Shown: in pieces, positions 1 to 7,354 of the stretch
Numbering within the stretch: the stretch's first letter is position 1
Layout of the letters: every line of letters starts with the position of its first letter
Assembly (NCBI GenBank): GCA_003483565.1
Contig: DMYZ01000045.1
Span: 1,569 to 24,955 of the forward strand
DNA length: 23,387 nucleotides
Origin: Prevotella sp.
GTDB lineage: Bacteria > Bacteroidota > Bacteroidia > Bacteroidales > Bacteroidaceae
Direction of reading: 5' to 3'
Notes under the pieces: model-generated
The model's input: the letters and a program-made list of their open reading frames with translations, nothing else
The model's database searches: none
Told to the model about the DNA's origin: nothing
Position numbers and translations under genes: made by a program

Positions 1-444
1 TGTAGACAGCTGCAGCCCTTCGTGTGAGCCGGAGACATTTGCCACACCAGAAATTTCTATCCCTGTCGATTGACCTTTTACAAAATTCGTTACTCCTGAA
101 AGAAGAAGTCCTTTGCTGTTTCCGGACGATGTATTGCAAACTCCAGAAATAATTCCTCCTTTATTATTGCCTGATGTTATATTGCAGACTCCAGAAATTT
201 GGCATCCGTTAATATCCCCTTTATTGACGTTTGCCACCGATCCGAACTCAAATCCATTAACGCCACCATTTATTCCACCAATAATATTGAATGAAAAGTT
301 ATTCGTATAATCTACGGAATTAGTCCCGGCCGTTCCAACAGGATAAATAAAAGCAACTTGCACCGCTTTTTTTTCTTGTGCGTTTACATTCATACCTGCC
401 AATACCGCAAAAAACAAGACGCTTAATCTTTTTATTGTTTTCAT
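1..444 (-). CDS. Secreted 16-residue-repeat protein, LA_2272-like (C-terminus beyond the window)
   Basis: The reading frame is open from an ATG at 442-444 to the left edge, giving 148 codons with no stop, so the gene is partial. Residues 1-22 form a signal peptide (basic MKTIKR start, hydrophobic core, cleavage near NA/Q), so the product is exported. From residue 64 a repeat of about 16 residues begins at G64, G80, G96, G112, G128 and G143, with the pattern G-x-x-x-S-G-V-x-N followed by a short Gly/Ser/Asn stretch; the Asn recurs at 72, 88, 104, 120 and 136. This resembles the surface-repeat proteins named LA_2272 family, which occur in Bacteroidetes and Leptospira; the family name is an inference from the pattern. 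The spacing suggests a beta-solenoid or beta-hairpin repeat. Function is unknown. No strong Shine-Dalgarno is seen, as usual here. Confidence 0.75.
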   Translation of the reverse strand, partial: MKTIKRLSVLFFAVLAGMNVNAQEKKAVQVAFIYPVGTAGTNSVDYTNNFSFNIIGGINGGVNGFEFGSVANVNKGDINGCQISGVCNITSGNNKGGIISGVCNTSSGNSKGLLLSGVTNFVKGQSTGIEISGVANVSGSHEGLQLST

Positions 445-650
445 TGTTTACTATAAAAATTATCTGATTCTATTTATAAAACAATTAAGATGCAAGTTAC
501 CCCTATTCCGAAAAAAAATATATTCTAATGGCCTCGCGTCTGCAACGATATTTATAATTAATTATTAAGGCATCCCATAGAATAAGACTACACACAGAAA
601 AAACGAATCATTGATGGCAACCAATGACCTTATAAAGAATACTAAAAATC
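445..650. other. AT-rich intergenic region
   Basis: This stretch separates the repeat protein from the tRNA-Val terminator. It has no convincing ORF. The repeat-protein promoter presumably lies here on the minus strand, but no exact TAnnTTTG element is visible; the nearest candidate is a shortened variant around 493-500 (minus GTAACTTG), which I do not call. Confidence 0.4.
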
Positions 651-693
651 CAAGAAAAAAAAATTCCCTGCAACCTCGAAAGATTACAGGGAA
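651..693 (-). terminator. Rho-independent terminator after tRNA-Val
   Basis: On the minus strand TTCCCTG (687-693) pairs with CAGGGAA (664-670). The stem extends inward through T-G and A-T pairs to about 12 bp around a small TTTCGA loop, and is followed by nine consecutive T (655-663). It lies 11 nt past the tRNA 3' end, so it terminates the tRNA transcript and probably any read-through from mutL. Confidence 0.85.
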
Positions 694-703
694 ACACCCC
701 TTG

Positions 704-778
704 TGGGCGTTGACGGATTCGAACCGCCGACCCTCTGCTTGTAAGGCAGATGCTCTAAACCAGCTGAGCTAAACGCCC
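704..778 (-). tRNA. tRNA-Val (anticodon TAC)
   Basis: The minus strand folds into a full cloverleaf of 75 nt. The acceptor stem is GGGCGTT/AACGCCC, the D-stem GCTC/GAGC, the anticodon stem TCTGC/GCAGA with loop CTTACAA (anticodon TAC, valine), and the T-arm GGCGG-TTCGAAT-CCGTC with one G-T pair. The discriminator base is A (704). The next three bases read CAA, so the CCA end is not encoded and must be added by the nucleotidyltransferase. A promoter upstream and a terminator downstream make it a single-gene unit. Confidence 0.97.
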
Positions 779-798
779 TTACTTCTGTAAAGCGAATG

Positions 799-830
799 CA
801 AAGGTAGATATTTTATTTTATTCCTCCAAA
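799..830 (-). promoter_or_regulatory. tRNA-Val promoter, both Bacteroidetes elements
   Basis: The minus strand carries TTTG (827-830), a 20-nt spacer, then TACCTTTG (799-806). This exactly fits the Bacteroidetes primary-sigma consensus of a -33 TTTG and a -7 TAnnTTTG spaced 19-21 nt. Transcription would start near 794, about 15 nt before the mature tRNA 5' end. It is the best promoter match in the window and helps assign the phylum. Confidence 0.85.
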
Positions 831-861
831 TTTTCAGATAAGTTTTTTCCGCTTTTTGATA

Positions 862-2784
862 TCATCCCAATAAATGGTTGATTTCTTCCTGCGTAAGGAT
901 GCAGAGGATATTCTTACCGTCCGGAGCATAGTTAGGATTGCTGCAACTGAAGAGGCCATTGACAATACTTTCCATCTCATCATTACCCAAGACCTGTCCC
1001 TGTGGAATAGCAGCCTGTGTTGCCATACTGAGCGCCAAAGACTGGCTGATCTCTTCCTTCAAAGGTCTGTCCATCGCTATAGCATCCTGTACCATATCCT
1101 CTACCAAACTAATTTCATTGACATTCTCCAAGCCAGAAGGAACAGAATTAACGGCATAACTGCCCTTTCCTAAATCAGTCAAATCAAACCCCGCCTCAGT
1201 CATCTTAGGCAGAATTTTTTTCAATACCACTATTTCGGACGGAGTAAAATGAACGGTCTCCGGAAAGAGGACTTTCTGAGGATGAAACATATGATTCTCC
1301 ATCTGCTGCAGATACTGTTCATATAGGATACGAACATGAGCACGATGCTGATCAATAATCATAAGTCCTGACTTAACTGCAGTCATAATATATTTACCTT
1401 TATATTGATAATGCAGCGGCGACTTATCTTCCACAAGATGTTGAGAACTCTCAACAATATTACGATTCTGCTTGCTTTCAAAAATCACGCCCTCTTGAGC
1501 TGCCGGATGCTCAATACCATAGAGCTGTTGCCAATCTGTTCCTACTTTACTCATTCTGGCTTGACCAGATGACTCTAAAGATAACTTTCTATCATGAGAA
1601 GGATCACCCATTGAAGACGGAGCAAAAGCAGACGATACCGTCTGATTCGAAGCATCATCCTGTTCATCAACGGTATTGAATGGATTATAAGATGGATTAT
1701 ACTTCATTTTCGGCATTTCTCCGTTATCAACTGCAGTATCAAAGACTGGAATATCAGGTTTTCCTTCTGTATCAAAATCAATGGAAGGGACATTATTAAA
1801 GAGCCCAACAGATTCTTTGACAGCGGCCTGAAGAATCTGCCAAATAGGTTGCTCATTTTCAAATTTTATTTCAGTCTTTGTCGGATGAATATTTACATCA
1901 ATATTATGAGGATCAACATTAAAATAAATGAAATAAGGAATCTGCTCTCCCATTGGAATAAGCCGGTCATAAGCGGCTAAAACAGCCTTATTAAAATAAG
2001 GATGCTTCATATAACGCTCATTGACAAAAAAATACTGATGCGCTCCTTTCTTACGGGCAGACTCAGGCTTGCCAACAAAACCAGAGATTTTGCAGAGCGA
2101 GGTTTCTACATTCACGGGCAGAAGGTCCTGGTTAAGTCGCTTACCGAAGACATCTAGAATACGCTGGCGAATATTTCCGGGATACAGATTCATAAGTTCT
2201 ACCCCATTGCTATAAAGAGTAAAATGAATAGACGGATTTACCAGCACGATACGCTCGAAAGCTGTAAGGATATTATTAAGCTCTGTAGTATTGCTTTTAA
2301 GAAACTTACGGCGAGCAGGAACATTATAGAATAGATTCTCTATCTTGAAGTTACTGCCTACCGGACAACTACAAGGTTCCTGACCTGTAAATCTGGACGC
2401 AATAACAGAGAGAAATGTACCCACCTCTTCATTATCCTGACGGGTTTTCAACTCCACCTGGGCTACAGCTGCTATAGATGGCAGAGCTTCTCCTCTAAAT
2501 CCCATCGTGTGGAGACTGAAAAGATCATCAGCTTTACGTATCTTTGAAGTGGCATGACGTTCAAAAGCAAGACGAGCATCTGTGTCAGACATACCCTTAC
2601 CATCATCAACAACCTGAATAGATGTTCTGCCAGCATCAAGAATGAGTACCTGAATATTCTTTGCACCGGCATCAACAGCATTCTCCACAAGCTCTTTGAC
2701 AACAGAGGCTGGACGCTGGATCACTTCACCCGCAGCTATCTGATTAGCTACCGAATCAGGCAGCAACTGTATAATATCGCTCAT
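862..2784 (-). CDS. mutL: DNA mismatch repair protein MutL
   Basis: MutL couples MutS mismatch recognition to strand processing. The 640-residue product has the GHKL ATPase: NQIAAGEV (14-21), the catalytic Glu and Asn in ELVENAVDAG (31-40), DDGKGM (60-65), GFRGEAL (95-101) and the NIHPTKTE strand (298-305). A low-complexity linker (about 340-450) leads to the dimerisation domain. In that domain the endonuclease motif DQHA(X)2E(X)4E reads DQHRAHVRILYE (478-489), so Ala and the first Glu are replaced, and the later metal-site motifs also look altered (ATQ at 588-590, APDGK at 620-624). It is the last gene of the guaB operon. Its ATG overlaps the upstream stop as TAATG, and GGGAGGT (2791-2797) six bases before the ATG is an unusually strong ribosome-binding site for this phylum. 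Confidence 0.97.
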   Translation of the reverse strand: MSDIIQLLPDSVANQIAAGEVIQRPASVVKELVENAVDAGAKNIQVLILDAGRTSIQVVDDGKGMSDTDARLAFERHATSKIRKADDLFSLHTMGFRGEALPSIAAVAQVELKTRQDNEEVGTFLSVIASRFTGQEPCSCPVGSNFKIENLFYNVPARRKFLKSNTTELNNILTAFERIVLVNPSIHFTLYSNGVELMNLYPGNIRQRILDVFGKRLNQDLLPVNVETSLCKISGFVGKPESARKKGAHQYFFVNERYMKHPYFNKAVLAAYDRLIPMGEQIPYFIYFNVDPHNIDVNIHPTKTEIKFENEQPIWQILQAAVKESVGLFNNVPSIDFDTEGKPDIPVFDTAVDNGEMPKMKYNPSYNPFNTVDEQDDASNQTVSSAFAPSSMGDPSHDRKLSLESSGQARMSKVGTDWQQLYGIEHPAAQEGVIFESKQNRNIVESSQHLVEDKSPLHYQYKGKYIMTAVKSGLMIIDQHRAHVRILYEQYLQQMENHMFHPQKVLFPETVHFTPSEIVVLKKILPKMTEAGFDLTDLGKGSYAVNSVPSGLENVNEISLVEDMVQDAIAMDRPLKEEISQSLALSMATQAAIPQGQVLGNDEMESIVNGLFSCSNPNYAPDGKNILCILTQEEINHLLG

Positions 2785-4451
2785 TATTTTACCTCCCTTT
2801 TAATATCCAGGTGTTGCAACGGTGCAACATGGCGCTTGATATTTTTTAATTCCAGTCCCTTGCCTTTAGAGCGCCAAATAAATATATCATTCTTATCCTT
2901 TGGACGGATATAATCAAACCAAGCAAAACTTGGAAGTTTCATCTTGGCAGGAGGTATCTGTGTCATCGGATAAAGGGTTCCTATAGATTTTGGCATCCAT
3001 ATTCGCTGTAACTGTTGCTGAGGGTTCATATACATACGAGCTGTATCGGTCTCTGTATAATTCAAACCGATGAGAGAACTGTCTTTATCATTCACAGGAT
3101 AATAGACAATCTGTACACTTCCTTTAGCAACGCCAAGTCTGGCCTTACCGTGACTGAAAAAAGATTCCATCTCATTTGAAGCTATTTGATTATAATGAAT
3201 GCTGTCACGCAGAAGTTCTATAGACAGAGCCTGGCCTATGACATGAGCATAGCGAATAGTACTGTCATTGGTGAATACTATAATTTTCTGGCCAAGCAAT
3301 TGCCGTCCGGAGTTCCATACTATAGGATCTTTATACATGGTCATACATGAATCCCTGGTATTAATGACCATAGAGTCACATACCGCCTGGACATCATTAC
3401 GAAAAGTACGGACATGTGGATAACAATGAATCTTACGATAAACGGAATCCGTATTAATATGATAAGTATATACTTTCATGGTATCAGAATGCATCCACAT
3501 AGTATCCTGTTGTGAATAATCCATCACCCACGGAACCTTGGTGGCAAAACCGTAACCGGTACGTTCATTATAACGTAAATATCCACAATGGAGAGTATTC
3601 TTATTATGCTTGTCAATATAAATAACATTACCATAACCATGACTATTGCCATTTTTTACGTAAAAAAGACTATCACCGGTAATACTCTTGTCTTTGTCAA
3701 TAAGGGTAGAACGCCCATAAAGACGTGCTCTGTCCGTCCGAGTATTATAATATCCATCCCGGGTATGAACTATACTGCCCTTAGAAATGATTCTAGAAGG
3801 GCCTACCAGGTGAGCAATAGACTTAGGACTATCAAAAAACAAAGTATCAGTAGTAATATAATCGGTCTTACTACGTAAACGTACATTATAATAAAATTCA
3901 GCCTGACGTGTCTCAAGGTTATAACTGCCCCAATCAGCGACAAGGCGGTTGTTTCCATCGGTGAGCGTCCCTCCTTCAAAAAAGTTTGCCATATTATAAA
4001 GCCGATCATAGTCCAAGCTATCTGTATGAAGGACCTGACGGCGATGGTGCAACCACACATTTTTACGTGCACGTAGCATCTCTGCCCCTCCATCATAATC
4101 AGCATAATCGCAACTTAAGGTAAGGGTATCCCCCTGATGAAAGCGGACGTGCCCAAAAGCTTTGACAGAATTAGCCGTCTGATAAAAATAAGCACTATCA
4201 CATGTAAGATGCGAATTCTGATGACGGAAAGAAACATGCCCCTTTACAATTTGGGCATCCGGATTAGGACCAAACTGATCAAATTTCAATTCATCAGCAT
4301 GAATTAAATATATACGGTTATCTCCTACTATTTTTCTGTGCCGACGCCCTGTCAAAGCTGAAGCAACACATAGTCCAAAGAGGCACAGTACCACTATAAC
4401 TGTGATTCTGTGCCCGCTAAAATATCGTTTAATATAATTATTATCTATCAT
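2784..4451 (-). CDS. OstA-like protein (LptA/LptD-N family), LPS transport
   Basis: This 555-residue protein begins with a hydrophobic segment (about residues 15-34) that serves as signal peptide or membrane anchor. After it comes a long run of short beta-strand repeats typical of the OstA/LptA fold: strands starting with IYLIHADELKFD (47-58), then segments such as GHVSF, DSAYFYQ, GHVRFHQGDT and DTLFFDSP. In this family the beta-jellyroll forms part of the periplasmic groove carrying lipopolysaccharide to the outer membrane. At 555 residues it is much longer than E. coli LptA (185) and lacks an obvious C-terminal beta-barrel, matching the Bacteroidetes OstA_2-type protein. Its ATG overlaps the SurA-like stop as ATGA. 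Together with the folding factors upstream and lptB elsewhere in the window, an LPS-transport role is likely but inferred. Confidence 0.85.
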   Translation of the reverse strand: MIDNNYIKRYFSGHRITVIVVLCLFGLCVASALTGRRHRKIVGDNRIYLIHADELKFDQFGPNPDAQIVKGHVSFRHQNSHLTCDSAYFYQTANSVKAFGHVRFHQGDTLTLSCDYADYDGGAEMLRARKNVWLHHRRQVLHTDSLDYDRLYNMANFFEGGTLTDGNNRLVADWGSYNLETRQAEFYYNVRLRSKTDYITTDTLFFDSPKSIAHLVGPSRIISKGSIVHTRDGYYNTRTDRARLYGRSTLIDKDKSITGDSLFYVKNGNSHGYGNVIYIDKHNKNTLHCGYLRYNERTGYGFATKVPWVMDYSQQDTMWMHSDTMKVYTYHINTDSVYRKIHCYPHVRTFRNDVQAVCDSMVINTRDSCMTMYKDPIVWNSGRQLLGQKIIVFTNDSTIRYAHVIGQALSIELLRDSIHYNQIASNEMESFFSHGKARLGVAKGSVQIVYYPVNDKDSSLIGLNYTETDTARMYMNPQQQLQRIWMPKSIGTLYPMTQIPPAKMKLPSFAWFDYIRPKDKNDIFIWRSKGKGLELKNIKRHVAPLQHLDIKREVK

Positions 4452-5893
4452 TTAACCCATCCTTGGTATTCAAACTTACATTTTTTATACCGGTCGGTCA
4501 TCTTCACATAGGTATGTTTTATTTTATTGACTACCCAGTCATGAATAGTCTTCTCCTTCTCTTTCGCCAACACTATATTCTGCATCACTTGAAAATCCTC
4601 GGAAATAGCAGCACGGTGACCGGGAATACGGCTCTTCAATTTCACAATAACGACCTGTTCCTTTCCCTTAGCATTAATCATCGTGAAAGGTACAGATATC
4701 TCATTAACTTTCAAGGTATCAACTACACGAGCAATTTCGGTTGGAAGATCTTTCATTTCAAAGCGTGAGGTACGCCCCGTTTCTGATGCATTTGACATCA
4801 GTCCGTCATTATTACGGGTATCCTTATCATCTGACAGATAAGATGCAGCCTGCTCAAAAGTAAATTTTTTCTGATGAATATCATTCCAAATAGAATCCAT
4901 TCGCAATGTCGCGGTCTTAACGGCAGCATCAGATACCTTCGGTTTCAACAAGATATGGCGAACATTAATTTTATCACCACGCTTATCTATAAGTTGAATA
5001 ATATGATAACCGAACTCCGATTCAACAATTTTGGAAATCTTTTTAGGATCTGTCAAATTGAAAGCAACATTGGCAAAAGCCGGATCAAGCATACCTCTAC
5101 CGGTATAACCAAGTTCCCCTCCCTGGCGAGCTGTCCCAGGATCTTCAGAATAAAGACGGGCCAGAGTAGCAAAAGTAGTCTCACCATCAGTGACACGCTT
5201 GGTAAAGTCACGAAGCTCATTTTTTATACGGTCAATCTCAGCCTGCTCTACCTTCGGCTGATGAGCTATTATCTCTACTTCCACCTGAGTGGGAATAAAT
5301 GGAATACTGTCTTCTGGCAATTTTTTAAAATATTCCCTTACCTGTGCCGGTGATACTTTAATATCTTTGACGAGTTGCTCCCGTTCCTTTCGAATAAGCT
5401 GCTGATTTTTAAAGTCATCATGCATCTGTTGGCGTATTTGGCTGACACTCATTTTGCGATATTCCTCAAGTTTTTCACGGGAACCAATCAATTGAATCCA
5501 ATAATTGATCTGATCATCAATTCCTTGCGAAACATCTGCCTCTGAAACGGTAATACTATCCAGAGCTGCCTGATGAAGGAATAACTTCTGTACAGCTATC
5601 TGTTCCGGTATAGAACAGTCAGGATCACCGGGAAACTTAGTACCATCAGCTTCAGCCTGAAGACGAGTCATCTCGACATCTGACTTTAAAATAGGTTCAT
5701 CTCCAACCACCCAAATAACTTCATCAACAACACTTTTATCATTGATGACAGGTTCCTTGGCAGAGTCTGTTTCATTTGTCCTGGCAGCATTCTCTTTCGA
5801 TCCAAAGTACCGAACACGTTCAGCATTTACGGATACGACAGCTAGCAACAGCAAGCTACAGCAACCAAAGAATAGTTTGTTTATAACTTTCAT
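4448..5893 (-). CDS. surA: SurA-like periplasmic chaperone with two parvulin domains
   Basis: The 481-residue product starts with a signal peptide (1-24, ending SVNA). A helical SurA N-terminal region follows (about 55-195, containing VVGDEPILKSDVE). Parvulin-like domain 1 (about 203-305) has SEDPGTARQGGELGY and FGYHIIQLID; domain 2 (about 309-415) begins INVRHILLKPK. Domain 1 lacks the usual RHIL opening strand (it reads VEIIAHQPK), while domain 2 has it but lacks the GYHII end, so catalysis may be weak and chaperoning the main role. SurA guides unfolded outer-membrane proteins across the periplasm, which fits the OstA-like gene that follows with a 4-nt ATGA overlap. The symbol is by homology; Bacteroidetes often carry several such proteins. 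Confidence 0.88.
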   Translation of the reverse strand: MKVINKLFFGCCSLLLLAVVSVNAERVRYFGSKENAARTNETDSAKEPVINDKSVVDEVIWVVGDEPILKSDVEMTRLQAEADGTKFPGDPDCSIPEQIAVQKLFLHQAALDSITVSEADVSQGIDDQINYWIQLIGSREKLEEYRKMSVSQIRQQMHDDFKNQQLIRKEREQLVKDIKVSPAQVREYFKKLPEDSIPFIPTQVEVEIIAHQPKVEQAEIDRIKNELRDFTKRVTDGETTFATLARLYSEDPGTARQGGELGYTGRGMLDPAFANVAFNLTDPKKISKIVESEFGYHIIQLIDKRGDKINVRHILLKPKVSDAAVKTATLRMDSIWNDIHQKKFTFEQAASYLSDDKDTRNNDGLMSNASETGRTSRFEMKDLPTEIARVVDTLKVNEISVPFTMINAKGKEQVVIVKLKSRIPGHRAAISEDFQVMQNIVLAKEKEKTIHDWVVNKIKHTYVKMTDRYKKCKFEYQGWVK

Positions 5894-5903
5894 TATGTAT
5901 ATT

Positions 5904-7334
5904 TTAGTGTTTATTTACAGTAGCTAATACATCTGGATATATTTCCACCTTATAAGTTTTACGAAGTTCTTTAACCCATTTTTTCTCCAACTCATTCTGA
6001 TAATCATCAATGACCTGGGTCTTAACATCTTCATAGGACTCCGGTCCTTTCTTAAGGACTTTGCCATAAGTGGCATCTATAGGATATGCCTTGAGTGAAT
6101 GAACAGTAACAGTGTCATTATGGAATACGTCCTTATCTACAAGCGGGCTATCGCCCCTTTTAAAGATGCCTTTTTCAACACGGATACGAATAATTGAATC
6201 ATTATTGAAAGTATGACGAAGAATATCAGCCCACATATCAAAAGGCTTCCCTTTTATACTGTTTTTAACCGCCTGAACATCAGCCTGCCTTTTCACATGA
6301 TAAGCTATTCCCTTAAAATGAGGCTGATCCCATGCATAATTTTTCTTATGTTTTCTAAAATAGTGAGTTAATCCCTTTTCATCCTTGGCAGCCTTATCCC
6401 ATACCATACGGTTACTGATATCATAAAGTAGCAAACCATCATGATATTCCTGAATGAGATATTTCAAGTTATTGTCTTTTGCAGACATCTCAGCAGCTCT
6501 CATATTGAGTATTTGCTCACGAGTTGTACCAAAAGCCATTGTCTTGGCAATGGAATCGAGACTGTGATTTATAAGTTGCTCACGAATACCACGAGTCTCA
6601 ATATAATTATAAATATTATTCTTCAGAGAATCATAAGGGAAATAGTCGTGACGATCCATCATCATTATAATATGATATCCAGCTGGAGAACGAAACGGTT
6701 TACTATATTGTCCTTTTTTCAATGTATAAGCGACATCTTCAAATTCCTTAAAAACCTGACCTTTTATGAGCCATGGAAGCAGACCTCCATTTTGAGCAGA
6801 ACTGTGATCCTCTGAATATTTCTTCGCCAAAGAAGCGAAATCTGCCCCCTTCTGTAAAAGTGTATAAATAGAATCCATTCTGTTTTTTATCCTGTCAGCC
6901 TCTACTTGAGAATCTTTTTGTCGTAATGGCAGAAAAATATGGGCTGGCCGAATCATTCCGCCTTCATTGTCTATGCGATGTTCTGCATCGGAATAGAGTT
7001 TATGAGCCTCGGCCTCTATATCATTGTCACTGATAAAAGATGGACGGATCTGCTGATCGCGATAACTTTGAAATTCTTTTTTAAAAGATGTCAACGTATC
7101 GAGATGAGCATCCAAAGCCGCTTTTACCTTCAACCGATAGTTGATAAAGAGATCAAGATATCCATTGATGTCTTTCTTGTCAATGACGCTGGATGAATTA
7201 TTCTTATTGTAAGAATACTCGAATTCAGAACGGCTGACAGGCTGTCCTGCTATCTTCATGATAACAGGGTCACTCTGACCAAAAACCATGCCCCAATTAA
7301 GGAGCATGGCTGTAAACAACGCATATATTCTCAT
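5904..7334 (-). CDS. PpiC-type peptidyl-prolyl isomerase, periplasmic
   Basis: The 476-residue protein has a signal peptide (1-19, cleaved near VFG/Q). A helical N-terminal region follows, with the motif AGQPVSRSEFEYSYNK (29-44) typical of SurA/PrsA-like folding factors. One complete parvulin domain lies at about 127-230: RPAHIFLPL, SEDHSSAQNGG, F-x-D-V-A-Y-T-L, and AGYHIIMM. The C-terminal 240 residues look like a degenerate parvulin or chaperone region without clear catalytic motifs. It should isomerise prolyl bonds or chaperone outer-membrane proteins in the periplasm. It sits 20 nt after guaB and 10 nt before the SurA-like gene, so the two PPIases are co-transcribed and may be partly redundant or sequential. 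Confidence 0.88.
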   Translation of the reverse strand: MRIYALFTAMLLNWGMVFGQSDPVIMKIAGQPVSRSEFEYSYNKNNSSSVIDKKDINGYLDLFINYRLKVKAALDAHLDTLTSFKKEFQSYRDQQIRPSFISDNDIEAEAHKLYSDAEHRIDNEGGMIRPAHIFLPLRQKDSQVEADRIKNRMDSIYTLLQKGADFASLAKKYSEDHSSAQNGGLLPWLIKGQVFKEFEDVAYTLKKGQYSKPFRSPAGYHIIMMMDRHDYFPYDSLKNNIYNYIETRGIREQLINHSLDSIAKTMAFGTTREQILNMRAAEMSAKDNNLKYLIQEYHDGLLLYDISNRMVWDKAAKDEKGLTHYFRKHKKNYAWDQPHFKGIAYHVKRQADVQAVKNSIKGKPFDMWADILRHTFNNDSIIRIRVEKGIFKRGDSPLVDKDVFHNDTVTVHSLKAYPIDATYGKVLKKGPESYEDVKTQVIDDYQNELEKKWVKELRKTYKVEIYPDVLATVNKH

Positions 7335-7354
7335 ATATCAAATATTAAATTACA

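Noticed and set aside
113..310. 65-residue plus-strand ORF rich in Pro and Ile
   Set aside because: It is the reverse-frame shadow of the 16-residue repeat gene on the minus strand; its periodicity is that of the repeat.
1..444. Possible CRISPR array from regularly spaced repeats
   Set aside because: The 48-bp period is a protein-coding repeat with diverged codons in one open frame, and there are no conserved direct repeats with unique spacers or cas genes.
2472..2702. 76-residue minus-strand ORF in another frame of mutL
   Set aside because: It overlaps the conserved ATPase domain of mutL in a different frame and has no features of its own.
4874..5353. 159-residue plus-strand ORF antisense to the SurA-like gene
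   Set aside because: It is a shadow of a conserved gene with no recognisable motif.
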